A stretch of 64,000 nucleotides of DNA from Polynucleobacter sp. AP-Latsch-80-C2 (lineage in GTDB: Bacteria; Pseudomonadota; Gammaproteobacteria; Burkholderiales; Burkholderiaceae): positions 44,202 to 108,201 of the forward strand of contig NZ_JACVOY010000010.1 of NCBI RefSeq assembly GCF_018882185.1, read 5' to 3'. Positions 31,709 through 41,723 of this stretch are shown piece after piece. Position numbers and translations under genes: made by a program. Positions within the stretch are counted from its first letter, which is position 1. The number at the start of each line of letters is the position of its first letter. A model generated the notes under the pieces. The model was not told the DNA's origin. It made no database searches and saw nothing but the letters and a program-made list of their open reading frames with translations.

Positions 31709-32053
31709 TTACTTAGGAACCGCAGGTTTTGTTGGATCTTGGACCGGAGCTACAGGAGCAGCCGGCGCAACTACTGGCGCTGTTGTTCCAGACAAAACTC
31801 CTGGGCTTGTTTCCTTCTTATTACCAAGCCAGGTAATTCCTAAGGTACTAATAAAGAAAACTGCGGCAAAAATTGCAGTGGTATGCGATAAAAAGTTTGC
31901 TGACCCACTTGCGCCAAATAGGCTGCCCGAAGCACCTGATCCGAAAGCAGCGCCCATATCAGCACCTTTACCCTGTTGTAACAAAACCAACAAAATCACG
32001 GCTAATGCCGAAATCACCTGTAATACGATCAATAAAGTCTTAAACCATTCCAC
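31709..32053 (-). CDS. secG: Preprotein translocase subunit SecG
   Basis: Small accessory subunit of the SecYEG channel, 114 aa, with two transmembrane helices (about 3-23 and 54-74) and the conserved loop VLLQQGKGADMGAAFGSGAS between them. The C-terminal 30 residues are Pro/Ala-rich. The start is GTG at 32053 with GGAG seven bases upstream. It follows tpiA by 21 bp and precedes tRNA-Leu. Confidence 0.96.
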   Translation of the reverse strand: MEWFKTLLIVLQVISALAVILLVLLQQGKGADMGAAFGSGASGSLFGASGSANFLSHTTAIFAAVFFISTLGITWLGNKKETSPGVLSGTTAPVVAPAAPVAPVQDPTKPAVPK

Positions 32054-32074
32054 AGCTCATCTCCAATAAAAAAT

Positions 32075-32833
32075 CTATGCCTGACAAATGGCCAGGAAAT
32101 CCTGAGGGTTCAGTGATGCGCCCCCAACTAATCCACCATCAATATCAGGCATTGCAAACAATTCAACAGCATTGTCAGGCTTGACACTGCCACCGTACAA
32201 AATTCCTACATGAGAGGCCACATCCTCATCAAACTCAGCCAATTGATGGCGTATAGCGCGATGCATATCTTGTGCAACTTGAGCGCTTGCTACTTTGCCG
32301 GTACCAATTGCCCAGACCGGCTCATAGGCAATCAGACAGTCTGCCAGGCGATCTTGCAAAACCGATACTTGCTTGGCTACTTGTGAGCAAACTATTTCTT
32401 GTGCCCTACCTGAGTTCCTCTCGTCTGCAGTTTCGCCTACGCAAATCACCGGGGTCATCCCGTTATCTAATGCTTGTAAAGCTTTTGTAGCCACCACCTC
32501 ATCCACTTCATGATGCATTTGGCGGCGCTCCGAATGACCCACAATCACATAACTGCAACCCATCTCCTTGAGCATCGAGGCTGCCACTTCTCCGGTATAA
32601 GCTCCTGAGGTATAGGCAGAGGCATCTTGAGCACCTAAACTTAAAAATGCCAAAGAGTGTTCTTTAATTAAGCTCGCGCATTGAGATAAATAGGGAAATG
32701 GCGGACAGACAGCAAATTTACGACCAGCAGGCATACCACTATCCATACCGCGAGCAACGGTTTTGATCCAATCTTGGTTACTTGCAAGACTGCCATTCAT
32801 TTTCCAGTTGCCGATGACGATCAGTGGACGCAT
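32075..32833 (-). CDS. tpiA: Triosephosphate isomerase
   Basis: Glycolytic TIM-barrel enzyme that interconverts dihydroxyacetone phosphate and glyceraldehyde 3-phosphate, 252 aa. The catalytic residues are Lys11 in GNWKMNGS, His100 in VIVGHSERR and Glu171 in AYEPVWAIGTG; the phosphate loop is in LYGGSVKPDN. It lies 14 bp downstream of the quinone oxidoreductase gene and just upstream of secG. Confidence 0.97.
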   Translation of the reverse strand: MRPLIVIGNWKMNGSLASNQDWIKTVARGMDSGMPAGRKFAVCPPFPYLSQCASLIKEHSLAFLSLGAQDASAYTSGAYTGEVAASMLKEMGCSYVIVGHSERRQMHHEVDEVVATKALQALDNGMTPVICVGETADERNSGRAQEIVCSQVAKQVSVLQDRLADCLIAYEPVWAIGTGKVASAQVAQDMHRAIRHQLAEFDEDVASHVGILYGGSVKPDNAVELFAMPDIDGGLVGGASLNPQDFLAICQA

Positions 32834-32847
32834 ACGCTAAAGAATAA

Positions 32848-33846
32848 TTAAACCGTCAGGACAATCTTGCCAACATGCTCTGATGACTCCATCAGGCGAT
32901 GGGCATCCGATGCTTGGTCAAGTGCAAATGTTTTATAAATTACAGGCTTTAATTGACCGGCATTGAGCAATGGCCAAATATGGGTAAACAATTGCTGTGT
33001 AATTTGCTTTTTGAAAGATACGGGCCGTGGACGCAATGTAGAACCGGTAATGGTTAATCGACGACGTAAGATTTGATTCGTACTCACTTCAGCCTTTGAG
33101 CCGCCCTGAATCGCAATAATTACGATGCGACCATCGTCGGCGAGGCAATCAATTTCACGCTGGACATAGTCACCAGTGACCATATCTAAAATCACGTTAA
33201 CGCCTTTACTATCAGTGGCTTTTTTAACTTCCTCAACAAAATCTTGTGTCTTGTAGTTAATAGCTAAATCAGCACCCAATTTGATGCAGGCCGCACACTT
33301 TTCATCATTGCCGGCCGTAACAAAAACGGTAAAGCCTAAAGCCTTAGCAATCAAAATCGCAGTTACACCGATACCGCTAGAACCGCCCTGTACTAATAGC
33401 GTCTCACCAGCTGATAGCTGGCCGCGCATAAACACATTACTCCAAACGGTATAGAAAGTTTCTGGCAGTGCTGCTGCCTCTTGATCAGTAAAACCTTTGG
33501 GATAAGGTAAGCATTGCGCAATAGGAGCGCTACACAAATCTGCATAGCCACCACCTTGAACCAAGGCGCATACCTTATCGCCTATCTTTAATCCAAAAAG
33601 ATTATCTTCATGGGATAGGTCACCGCCAATAATTTCACCAGCAACTTCGAGGCCGGGAATATCAGATGCACCAGCTGGAACTGGGTAATGGCCTTTACGT
33701 TGCAATACATCAGGGCGATTAATACCAGCCGCTAAAACTTTAATTAAAACCTCACCCGTACCAGCAGCAGGAACTGCTGGATCCGGGCGAGTGGCAACCA
33801 CCAGCATTTCTGGAGCGCCAAACTCTTTAATTTCCATTACGCGCAT
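32848..33846 (-). CDS. NAD(P)H-quinone oxidoreductase, zinc-free MDR family
   Basis: Quinone oxidoreductase of the Qor/PIG3 type, 332 aa. It opens like PIG3 (MRVMEIKEFGAPEM), with the HYPVPAGASDIPGLEVAG N-terminal catalytic domain and the VQGGSSGIGVTAILIAKALG NADPH-binding site; the zinc Cys residues of alcohol dehydrogenases are absent. It has GGGAG before ATG 33846. It lies between pnp and tpiA, a common placement in Burkholderiales. Confidence 0.9.
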   Translation of the reverse strand: MRVMEIKEFGAPEMLVVATRPDPAVPAAGTGEVLIKVLAAGINRPDVLQRKGHYPVPAGASDIPGLEVAGEIIGGDLSHEDNLFGLKIGDKVCALVQGGGYADLCSAPIAQCLPYPKGFTDQEAAALPETFYTVWSNVFMRGQLSAGETLLVQGGSSGIGVTAILIAKALGFTVFVTAGNDEKCAACIKLGADLAINYKTQDFVEEVKKATDSKGVNVILDMVTGDYVQREIDCLADDGRIVIIAIQGGSKAEVSTNQILRRRLTITGSTLRPRPVSFKKQITQQLFTHIWPLLNAGQLKPVIYKTFALDQASDAHRLMESSEHVGKIVLTV

Positions 33847-33879
33847 ATGAAACTCCCGCTCGTGCCTAGTCTGTACTAA

Positions 33880-36048
33880 TTAAGCCGATTCGCCAGAAGC
33901 TGGAGCTGCATCAGCTACAGCTTCTGCAGTGCCAGCTAAAGGAGCAATCGTGCCACCCTCATCAGCCATCGCAGCCTTGAGGGATAGACGCAAACGACCA
34001 CGCTCATCAGCAGCAAGCAACTTCACGCGAACTACTTGGCCTTCAGCCAAATAGTCTTTGACTTCTTTTACACGCTCATTTGAAATCTCTGAGATGTGTA
34101 ATAGGCCATCTTTACCAGGCAGAATGTTTACTAAAGCGCCGAACTCGAGCAACTTCACAACTGGACCTTCGTAGATCTTGCCTACTTCAGCTTCAGCCGT
34201 AATGCCTTCGATGCGTGCTTTAGCTTCAGCCATGCCTTCAGCAGAAGTAGAAGCGATCGTTACAGTGCCGTCATCTTTAATGTCGATGCTGCAACCCGTT
34301 TCTTTAGTCAAGGCTTGAATAGTTGCGCCGCCCTTACCGATGACTTCACGAATCTTGTCTGGGTGAATCTTGAAAGAAACCATACGTGGAGCATGAGCTG
34401 ACAATTCTGTACGAACTGAACCCATTGCTTCTTGCATTTTGCTCAAGATATGTAAGCGACCTTCTTTAGCTTGCGCCAAAGCAACTTGCATAATTTCTTT
34501 AGTAATGCCTTGAACCTTAATATCCATCTGGAGTGCAGTAATACCGTTCGCGGTACCCGCTACTTTGAAGTCCATATCACCTAAATGATCTTCGTCTCCC
34601 AAGATGTCGGTTAACACGGCAAAACGGTTGCCATCCAGAATCAATCCCATAGCGACACCAGCAACGTGAGCTTTCACTGGAACACCAGCATCCATCATTG
34701 CCAAACAGCCGCCACAAACAGAGGCCATGGATGAGGAGCCATTAGATTCAGTGATTTCTGAAACTACACGAATGCTGTAAGCAAAATCTTCTGGGCTTGG
34801 CAATACTGGAATCAATGCGCGCTTAGCCAAACGGCCGTGACCAATTTCACGACGCTTAGGGCTACCTACACGACCTGTTTCGCCAGTAGCGAACGGAGGC
34901 ATGTTGTAGTGGAACATGAAGCGATCACGATACTCACCTTCGAGTGCATCAATAATTTGCTCGTCACGTGCAGTACCTAAAGTAGCTACTACGAGAGCCT
35001 GTGTTTCACCACGGGTAAACAATGCTGAACCGTGTGTACGTGGCAGTACGCCATTACGAATCTCAATTGGGCGAACAGTACGCGTATCACGACCATCAAT
35101 TCGTGGCTCGCCATTCAAAATCTGACTACGAACAATCTTGGCTTCGATTTCAAACAAGATGTCGTTCACTGCTACTGCATCTACGTCACCCTCTTCTTGC
35201 AACTTAGCCACTACTGTTTTAGTAATTTCTTTGAGTTTGTCTGAACGAGCGCCTTTTTGGCGAATCTGATATGCCTCACGCAATGGCGCTTCAGCCAAAG
35301 CAGTTACCTTAGCGATGAATGGCTCATCTTTAGGAGCAGCAGTCCAATCCCAATCAGGCTTGCCAGCTTCAGCAACCAATTCGTTAATTGCGTTGATCGC
35401 AGTTTGCATTTGGTCATGGCCATAGACAACCGCGCCCAACATGATTTCTTCAGACAATTGATTGGCTTCGGACTCAACCATCAATACCGCAGCTTGTGTA
35501 CCAGCAACAATTAAATCGAGTTCGCTAGTAGCTTGCTCAGTACGGGTTGGATTCAAGAGGTACTGACCGTTAGCGTAACCAACACGTGCAGCGCCAACTG
35601 GGCCAGCAAATGGAATACCAGAGATAGCTAAGGCTGCTGATGCGGCGATCAATGCAGGAATATCAGAAGGAACATCAGGGTTGATAGACAACACATGCAC
35701 TACCACCTGAACTTCGTTCAAGAAACCTTCTGGGAATAAAGGACGTAATGGGCGATCGATCAAACGGGAGATCAAAGTCTCGCCTTCTGAAGGACGGCCT
35801 TCGCGGCGGAAGAAGCCACCAGGGATCTTACCTGCAGCGTAAGTTTTTTCTAAGTAATCAACTGTTAACGGAAAAAAGGATTGGCCTGGCTTTGCAGACT
35901 TAGAGGCAACCACTGTTCCCATTACTACAGTGTCATCAACGTTCACGATAACGGCACCACCAGATTGACGAGCAATCTCGCCTGTTTCCATCGTTACCTG
36001 ATGATTACCCCATTGAAACGTTTTTACTGCTTTTTTAAACATAGTCAT
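33880..36048 (-). CDS. pnp: Polyribonucleotide nucleotidyltransferase (PNPase)
   Basis: 3'-5' phosphorolytic exoribonuclease of the RNA degradosome, about 722 aa from ATG 36048. Domains in order: first RNase PH core (about 10-215), helical linker, second RNase PH core (about 315-545), KH domain (about 555-615, [17 protein letters not shown]) and S1 domain (about 620-690, [16 protein letters not shown]). I choose 36048 because GGAG lies nine bases before it; ATG 36042 ([12 protein letters not shown]) is equally likely from homology. Upstream is a structured leader and the rpsO terminator. Confidence 0.95.
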   Translation of the reverse strand: MTMFKKAVKTFQWGNHQVTMETGEIARQSGGAVIVNVDDTVVMGTVVASKSAKPGQSFFPLTVDYLEKTYAAGKIPGGFFRREGRPSEGETLISRLIDRPLRPLFPEGFLNEVQVVVHVLSINPDVPSDIPALIAASAALAISGIPFAGPVGAARVGYANGQYLLNPTRTEQATSELDLIVAGTQAAVLMVESEANQLSEEIMLGAVVYGHDQMQTAINAINELVAEAGKPDWDWTAAPKDEPFIAKVTALAEAPLREAYQIRQKGARSDKLKEITKTVVAKLQEEGDVDAVAVNDILFEIEAKIVRSQILNGEPRIDGRDTRTVRPIEIRNGVLPRTHGSALFTRGETQALVVATLGTARDEQIIDALEGEYRDRFMFHYNMPPFATGETGRVGSPKRREIGHGRLAKRALIPVLPSPEDFAYSIRVVSEITESNGSSSMASVCGGCLAMMDAGVPVKAHVAGVAMGLILDGNRFAVLTDILGDEDHLGDMDFKVAGTANGITALQMDIKVQGITKEIMQVALAQAKEGRLHILSKMQEAMGSVRTELSAHAPRMVSFKIHPDKIREVIGKGGATIQALTKETGCSIDIKDDGTVTIASTSAEGMAEAKARIEGITAEAEVGKIYEGPVVKLLEFGALVNILPGKDGLLHISEISNERVKEVKDYLAEGQVVRVKLLAADERGRLRLSLKAAMADEGGTIAPLAGTAEAVADAAPASGESA

Positions 36049-36150
36049 TCTGATCTTCTCCAAATTGTTCACGCAAGCCTCACATGAGGGTCGCGCTTGT
36101 CGTGGGATAAAGCAGTGTCACGACAACACTGGAGCGATTGAAGATTACAA

Positions 36151-36212
36151 GGGATGCCATTCCAGGGAGGCTCTGCATAAACCCCAGAAGCTCATTGGAA
36201 TGACACGATCCC
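36151..36212 (-). promoter_or_regulatory. Structured 5' leader of pnp, possible RNase III site
   Basis: In the pnp leader a long stem-loop pairs GGGAT (36151-36155) with ATCCC (36208-36212) and CATTCCA (36158-36164) with TGGAATG (36196-36202), with further pairing inside. A second 8-bp hairpin follows at 36097-36126 (TTGTCGTG/CACGACAA). In E. coli the pnp leader is a long hairpin cut by RNase III and used by PNPase to control itself; a similar role here is inference. Confidence 0.45.
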
Positions 36213-36237
36213 CTACACAAATAATCTTGAAGCGCCC

Positions 36238-36299
36238 AAAAAACATGCCACCTTCTTAAGACTGGTTCTCGTTAGAAACAACCTTAAGTGAGATGGCAT
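36238..36299 (-). terminator. Rho-independent terminator after rpsO
   Basis: On the minus strand ATGCCA (36299-36294) pairs with TGGCAT (36250-36245), with an inner CTTAAG/CTTAAG pairing and a further GGTT/AACC stem, directly followed by G and T6 (36243-36238). It begins 18 bp after the rpsO stop, so it separates rpsO from pnp, as the t1 terminator does in E. coli. Confidence 0.75.
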
Positions 36300-36316
36300 T
36301 GCAATACCGATAAGAA

Positions 36317-36586
36317 TTACTTACGGAGACCTAATTTCTCGATCAATGCGCGATAGCGATCCAAATCTTTGCCTTTGAGGTAATCCAAGAGGCGACGGCG
36401 ACGTGAAACCATCTTCAACAAACCGCGACGGCTGTGATGGTCTTTAGCGTTAGCCTTGAAATGGGGGGTTAATTCATTGATGCGGGCTGTAAGCAATGAA
36501 ACTTGAACTTCAGGGCTACCCGTATCGTTTGCGCTGCGCGCGTTTTCTTTGACGATTTCCGCCGTTTTGATATCAGCAACTGCCAT
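36317..36586 (-). CDS. rpsO: 30S ribosomal protein S15
   Basis: Primary 16S rRNA-binding protein of the small subunit, 89 aa, the standard length. The conserved [40 protein letters not shown] and [12 protein letters not shown] segments are intact. GGAG stands just before its ATG. It lies directly upstream of pnp, the common bacterial rpsO-pnp arrangement. S15 represses its own mRNA in E. coli; the 200-bp leader here has not been resolved into a binding site. Confidence 0.98.
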   Translation of the reverse strand: MAVADIKTAEIVKENARSANDTGSPEVQVSLLTARINELTPHFKANAKDHHSRRGLLKMVSRRRRLLDYLKGKDLDRYRALIEKLGLRK

Positions 36587-36799
36587 TTTTAATACTCCTT
36601 ACTTGCGAACACCTGAGCTTTCACCCAATTCGTGTCGTGCGTTATTAACAAAATAAAACAAAAAAGCTTTATAAATCAAAGCCCTCGAATTGTATCAGAT
36701 TGGGGCTAATACCCGCTTTAAGCGGGCGTGAACTCTAAAAAGGCGCTCCCCAAGGTAATATTTTTAAAAACCCTTATAAATCAATGATTTATAGTCAAA

Positions 36800-38350
36800 T
36801 TAAGGGGTCATCTGGGCATTCATCTTGGCCTGACTAGGGTCATGAAGCTTATTTAACGCTGCCAAATAGGCCTTTGCTGAGGCAGCAATGATGTCTGGGT
36901 CTGTACCAACGCCATTCACGATACGCCCACCCTTGGAGAGTCTCACGGTGACCTCGCCCTGAGACTGAGTCCCAGAAGTAATCGCATTTACTGAATACAG
37001 CAATTGCTCTGCCCCGCTTTTAGCCACCTCTTCAATGGCATTTAAGCTGGCATCCACTGGGCCATTTCCTTCAGCCTCTGAGCTCACTTCCTTATCCCCA
37101 ATGCGCAAAGTAATGCGTGACTTAGGGCGCTCTCCGGTCTCAGAGTGCTGACTCATGGAGATAAATTTGTAATGCTCGCCCTGTTCAGCTGAAGCCGTAT
37201 CAGACATGATGGCAATGATGTCCTCGTCAAAGATTTCTGCTTTTTGATCAGCCAAAGCCTTAAATCGTGTGAATGCTTCATTCACATCCGCTTCGGCCTC
37301 GACCACAATTCCCAAATCATGCAAGCGTTGTTTAAAAGCATTGCGTCCTGATAACTTACCCAAAACGATTTTGTTTGCAGTCCACCCTACATCTTCTGCG
37401 CGCATGATCTCGTAAGTTTCACGATTTTTCAAAATACCATCTTGATGGATGCCGGAAGTATGTGCAAATGCATTGGCGCCCACCACCGCTTTATTTGGCT
37501 GCACCACAAAACCAGTGATGTGGGAAACCATTTTGGATGCTGGAACGATTTGAGCAGCATCAATATTACATATCAAATCGAAATAATCCTTACGGGTACG
37601 CAAGGCCATCACAATTTCTTCCAAGGCTGTATTGCCTGCGCGTTCGCCCAAACCATTAATGGTGCACTCGATCTGACGAGCTCCACCAATCTTCACGCCA
37701 GCTAAGGAATTAGCAACAGCCATGCCTAAATCGTTGTGACAGTGAACAGACCATACCGCCTTATCAGAATTGGGTACACGGGTACGCAAAGTCTTAATAA
37801 ATTCACCGTATAACTCTGGGGTTGCATACCCAACAGTGTCAGGAATATTGATGGTTGAAGCGCCTTCATTAATAGTAGCCTCAACCACGCGACATAAGAA
37901 ATCCATCTCCGAGCGATAGCCATCTTCAGCTGAGAACTCAATATCATCGGCCAAGTTACGCGCAAAGCGAATGGAACGTTTTGCTTGTTCCAACACTTCT
38001 TCAGGAGACATCCTCAATTTCACAGCCATATGCAACGGACTGGTTGCCAAAAACGCATGGATACGTTTTGCATTTGCTGCCTTTAAAGCATCGGCAGCAC
38101 GGGTAATGTCCTTATCGTTGGCTCTAGCTAAGGAACACACAATAGAATCTTTCACTGCGGCGGCTACCGCTGAAATAGCCTGGAAGTCACCTTCCGAGCT
38201 AGCAGCAAATCCAGCTTCAATGACATCAACCCTTAAACGCTCCAGCTGGCGAGCAATGCGAACTTTTTCATCTTTGGTCATAGAAGCGCCTGGAGACTGC
38301 TCTCCATCACGCAAGGTGGTGTCAAAAATAATTACTTTATCGCTCATCAC
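36800..38350 (-). CDS. leuA: 2-isopropylmalate synthase
   Basis: First committed enzyme of leucine synthesis, condensing acetyl-CoA with 2-oxoisovalerate, 516 aa. The catalytic TIM barrel begins with [18 protein letters not shown] (metal and 2-oxoacid binding) and has [16 protein letters not shown] with the metal His pair. The C-terminal third is the leucine-binding allosteric domain. It starts at ATG 38350 (or 38347) with GGAG seven bases upstream. A leucine attenuator stands just upstream (38401-38549), and ilvB-ilvH-ilvC-psd-pssA precede it on the same strand. Confidence 0.97.
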   Translation of the reverse strand: MMSDKVIIFDTTLRDGEQSPGASMTKDEKVRIARQLERLRVDVIEAGFAASSEGDFQAISAVAAAVKDSIVCSLARANDKDITRAADALKAANAKRIHAFLATSPLHMAVKLRMSPEEVLEQAKRSIRFARNLADDIEFSAEDGYRSEMDFLCRVVEATINEGASTINIPDTVGYATPELYGEFIKTLRTRVPNSDKAVWSVHCHNDLGMAVANSLAGVKIGGARQIECTINGLGERAGNTALEEIVMALRTRKDYFDLICNIDAAQIVPASKMVSHITGFVVQPNKAVVGANAFAHTSGIHQDGILKNRETYEIMRAEDVGWTANKIVLGKLSGRNAFKQRLHDLGIVVEAEADVNEAFTRFKALADQKAEIFDEDIIAIMSDTASAEQGEHYKFISMSQHSETGERPKSRITLRIGDKEVSSEAEGNGPVDASLNAIEEVAKSGAEQLLYSVNAITSGTQSQGEVTVRLSKGGRIVNGVGTDPDIIAASAKAYLAALNKLHDPSQAKMNAQMTP

Positions 38351-38400
38351 TGCTCTCCAATTCTGGTTGCATCATTTACTAAATACTCAATTCAAACTTC

Positions 38401-38430
38401 AAAAACAAAAACCCCAGCAATATGCTGGGG
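38401..38430 (-). terminator. Leucine attenuator terminator before leuA
   Basis: On the minus strand CCCCAGCA (38430-38423) and TGCTGGGG (38419-38412) form an 8-bp stem with a TAT loop, followed by TTTTTGTTTTTG (38411-38400). It lies 50 bp before the leuA start. Its left arm overlaps an antiterminator arm (38431-38424) that pairs with GCTTGGGGC at 38493-38485. Confidence 0.88.
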
Positions 38431-38471
38431 CTGGTATGTGGTGGTTAATGATTTATTGAGATCTCATCAAC

Positions 38472-38549
38472 TCAGGCCTTACCCGCCCCAAGCTTAAGGC
38501 TTAGTGCTAGTAGAAGCAGGCTAGATAAAGGTGAGAAATTCATCAACAT
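38472..38549 (-). CDS. leuL: leu leader peptide (leucine attenuation)
   Basis: A 25-codon open frame from ATG 38549 to TGA 38472. Nine codons are Leu, including four in a row, CTG CTT CTA CTA (38519-38508), then CTA, CTT and CTT. It lies between pssA and leuA, 28 bp after pssA, and is followed by an antiterminator/terminator pair. This is the classical design in which ribosome stalling at Leu codons under leucine shortage stops the terminator from forming. Its Shine-Dalgarno is weak (AGG 13 bases upstream); the third codon is also ATG. Too short for routine gene calling. Confidence 0.88.
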   Translation of the reverse strand: MLMNFSPLSSLLLLALSLKLGAGKA

Positions 38550-38577
38550 GGATTAAATATAACCTAAAAATTGAAAT

Positions 38578-39441
38578 TTAGCTAAAACGTTTCCCGCTCA
38601 TTCGCTCCCAGGCCCAAACGATGTATCCGGATATGGAATAGACCACAAATAAGCCAAAGAGCGTCAATGGTGGATTGGAAGATATGAGCACAAAGGTCAA
38701 AATCAATAAAACCATGACACCAAATGGCACTCGGTAGCGCACATCCAATGCCTTACCACTATAAAAACGGGCATTAGACACCATGGTCAAGCCAGCATAA
38801 ACGGCGATAAAAAAGGTAATCCAGGGAATGGCCGTATCGCGCACTGGAATCTTATTGTCATCAGCCAGCCAGATAAAACCAGCCATCAAGGAACCTGCAG
38901 CTGGGCTAGGTAAACCCTGAAAGAACTTCTTATCCACTACTCCGGTATTCACATTGAATCGAGCCAAGCGTAAGGCGGCACCTGCGCAATAGGTAAATGC
39001 AGCTAACCAACCCCACTTGCCCAAATCTTTCAGTGCCCATTCATAGGCAACCAATGCAGGAGCAACGCCAAAGGAAACCATATCGGCCAGGGAGTCGTAT
39101 TGTTCGCCAAAGGCACTTTGGGTATTGGTCATACGAGCAACACGTCCATCCATACCATCCAATACTAGTGATGCAAAGATAGCAATAGCAGCAATCTCAA
39201 ACTGGTGATTCATGGCATTCACTATGGCAAAGAAACCGCAGAATAAAGCGGCCGTTGTAAATGCGTTTGGAAGTAAATAAATGCCCTTGCTACGCAGACG
39301 AGGTTTTTGCGGATGCAACTCTTCTACTTCGTAATCTAGGCCATCACCGAGCTCTTCTACCCAATCCTCTGGAGGATTGTCTAAACGTGAGCGAGATAAG
39401 CGACTACGATCTATACGGCCACGGCGGCGAAATGTCGGCAA
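38578..39441 (-). CDS. pssA: CDP-diacylglycerol--serine O-phosphatidyltransferase
   Basis: Makes phosphatidylserine from CDP-diacylglycerol and serine at the inner membrane, 287 aa. It is the integral-membrane (subclass II) enzyme. The CDP-alcohol phosphatidyltransferase motif is visible as DGMDGRVARM, then GEQYDSLADMVSFG, giving the DG-AR-G-D-D pattern. The first ~50 residues are a charged cytoplasmic extension, followed by about eight helices. It works with the adjacent psd gene to make phosphatidylethanolamine. Confidence 0.93.
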   Translation of the reverse strand: MPTFRRRGRIDRSRLSRSRLDNPPEDWVEELGDGLDYEVEELHPQKPRLRSKGIYLLPNAFTTAALFCGFFAIVNAMNHQFEIAAIAIFASLVLDGMDGRVARMTNTQSAFGEQYDSLADMVSFGVAPALVAYEWALKDLGKWGWLAAFTYCAGAALRLARFNVNTGVVDKKFFQGLPSPAAGSLMAGFIWLADDNKIPVRDTAIPWITFFIAVYAGLTMVSNARFYSGKALDVRYRVPFGVMVLLILTFVLISSNPPLTLFGLFVVYSISGYIVWAWERMSGKRFS

Positions 39442-39467
39442 ATATCGCTCCAGTAAAAGTGATGAAG

Positions 39468-40115
39468 TTAATCTAAGCCTGGCAAACGGGCCAAGGCAGT
39501 ATTGGTTGCAAATACTTTATCACCAACACTGACTAACGGTTCTGCAGTCAAAGGCAGATACACATCCACCCTCGAACCAAAGCGAATAAATCCATAGCGC
39601 TCACCCGCTTTGAGGCGATCACCAACATGGATATAACAAAGAATGCGGCGTGCAATTAAACCAGCAACCTGTACCAAGGTCACAATTTGACCGTTAGCAT
39701 CAATGACTACTGCATTGCGCTCATTCTCTGTAGATGCTTTATCCAAATCGGCATTCACAAATTTACCGGGGAAATATTGAATCTCTTTCACCAGTCCATT
39801 AACAGCGCTACGATTGGAATGCACATTGAATACATTCATGAAAACACTAATTTTTAATGCTTCACGTTGTGCATAAGGATCATTTGTTACTTCAACAACA
39901 ACAATACGTCCATCAGCCGGAGATAACACGAGGTCACGACCTAGCGCAGGAATACGCTGAGGATCGCGAAAAAACTGCAGAACAAAGATAAAGAGAATCC
40001 ACAACGGCCAAGACCAGGCTGAACCACCAAGGTATTGAACGAGCAAAGTAAAGAACCCCACTAGCGCTAAATACGGCCAACCTTCTTTCGCAATAATGGG
40101 GTGTGGATACATCAT
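39468..40115 (-). CDS. psd: Phosphatidylserine decarboxylase proenzyme, short form
   Basis: Decarboxylates phosphatidylserine to phosphatidylethanolamine, 215 aa, the short (archaetidylserine-like) form rather than the ~300 aa E. coli form. The self-cleavage Gly-Ser that makes the pyruvoyl group is in [14 protein letters not shown] near residue 183. Two helices lie at the N-terminus (about 17-46). It is followed by pssA and preceded by ilvC on the same strand. Confidence 0.92.
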   Translation of the reverse strand: MMYPHPIIAKEGWPYLALVGFFTLLVQYLGGSAWSWPLWILFIFVLQFFRDPQRIPALGRDLVLSPADGRIVVVEVTNDPYAQREALKISVFMNVFNVHSNRSAVNGLVKEIQYFPGKFVNADLDKASTENERNAVVIDANGQIVTLVQVAGLIARRILCYIHVGDRLKAGERYGFIRFGSRVDVYLPLTAEPLVSVGDKVFATNTALARLPGLD

Positions 40116-40160
40116 CTTTATTCTGAGCCTTTATTTAATAAAACAACGTTTACTGACTGC

Positions 40161-41222
<1,062 letters not shown>

Positions 41223-41231
41223 TTAAAAAAA

Positions 41232-41723
41232 TTAAACCTTCAAAATTCGCTCGCCACGACCAATACCAGATCCGCCAGAACGGACAGTTTCTAGAATGGA
41301 TGCGCGATCGATTGAATCAATAAAGGCATCTAACTTGGCACCATCACCAGTTAACTCGATGGTGTAACTCTTATCAGTCACATCAATGATGCGACCGCGG
41401 AAGATATCGGTAGTGCGCTTGAGCTCTTCGCGTTCCTTGCCTACAGCACGAACTTTAATCATCATGAGCTCACGCTCAATATGAGGCCCTTCACTTAAAT
41501 CAAACACCTTAACTACCTCAACCAATCGGTTTAAGTGCTTGGTAATTTGCTCAATGACATCATCAGAACCAAAAGTGACGATAGTCATGCGAGATAAGGA
41601 TGAATCTTCAGTAGGTGCAACACTCAAAGTATCAATGTTGTATCCACGTGCAGAAAAAAGGCCTACCACTCGTGACAACGCGCCCGGTTCGTTTTCGATC
41701 AGTACAGAAATAATATGTCGCAT
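41232..41723 (-). CDS. ilvH: Acetolactate synthase small (regulatory) subunit
   Basis: Regulatory subunit that gives acetohydroxyacid synthase valine sensitivity and full activity, 163 aa. The N-terminal ACT domain reads ISVLIENEPGALSRVVGLFSARGYNID, with the effector-binding loop, and a second ferredoxin-like domain follows. Its ATG shares one base with the ilvB stop, coupling the two subunits. Also called ilvN. Confidence 0.96.
   Translation of the reverse strand: MRHIISVLIENEPGALSRVVGLFSARGYNIDTLSVAPTEDSSLSRMTIVTFGSDDVIEQITKHLNRLVEVVKVFDLSEGPHIERELMMIKVRAVGKEREELKRTTDIFRGRIIDVTDKSYTIELTGDGAKLDAFIDSIDRASILETVRSGGSGIGRGERILKV

Noticed and set aside
31432..31716. Plus-strand open frame of 94 codons across tRNA-Leu
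   Set aside because: It runs antisense through the tRNA gene and its translation contains the typical antisense-tRNA peptide; no ribosome binding site.
36720..36745. Hairpin CCCGCTTTAAGCGGG between leuA and rpsO as a terminator
   Set aside because: The stem is good but no T-tract follows on either strand; it may be an operator or part of the rpsO leader, which I cannot support.
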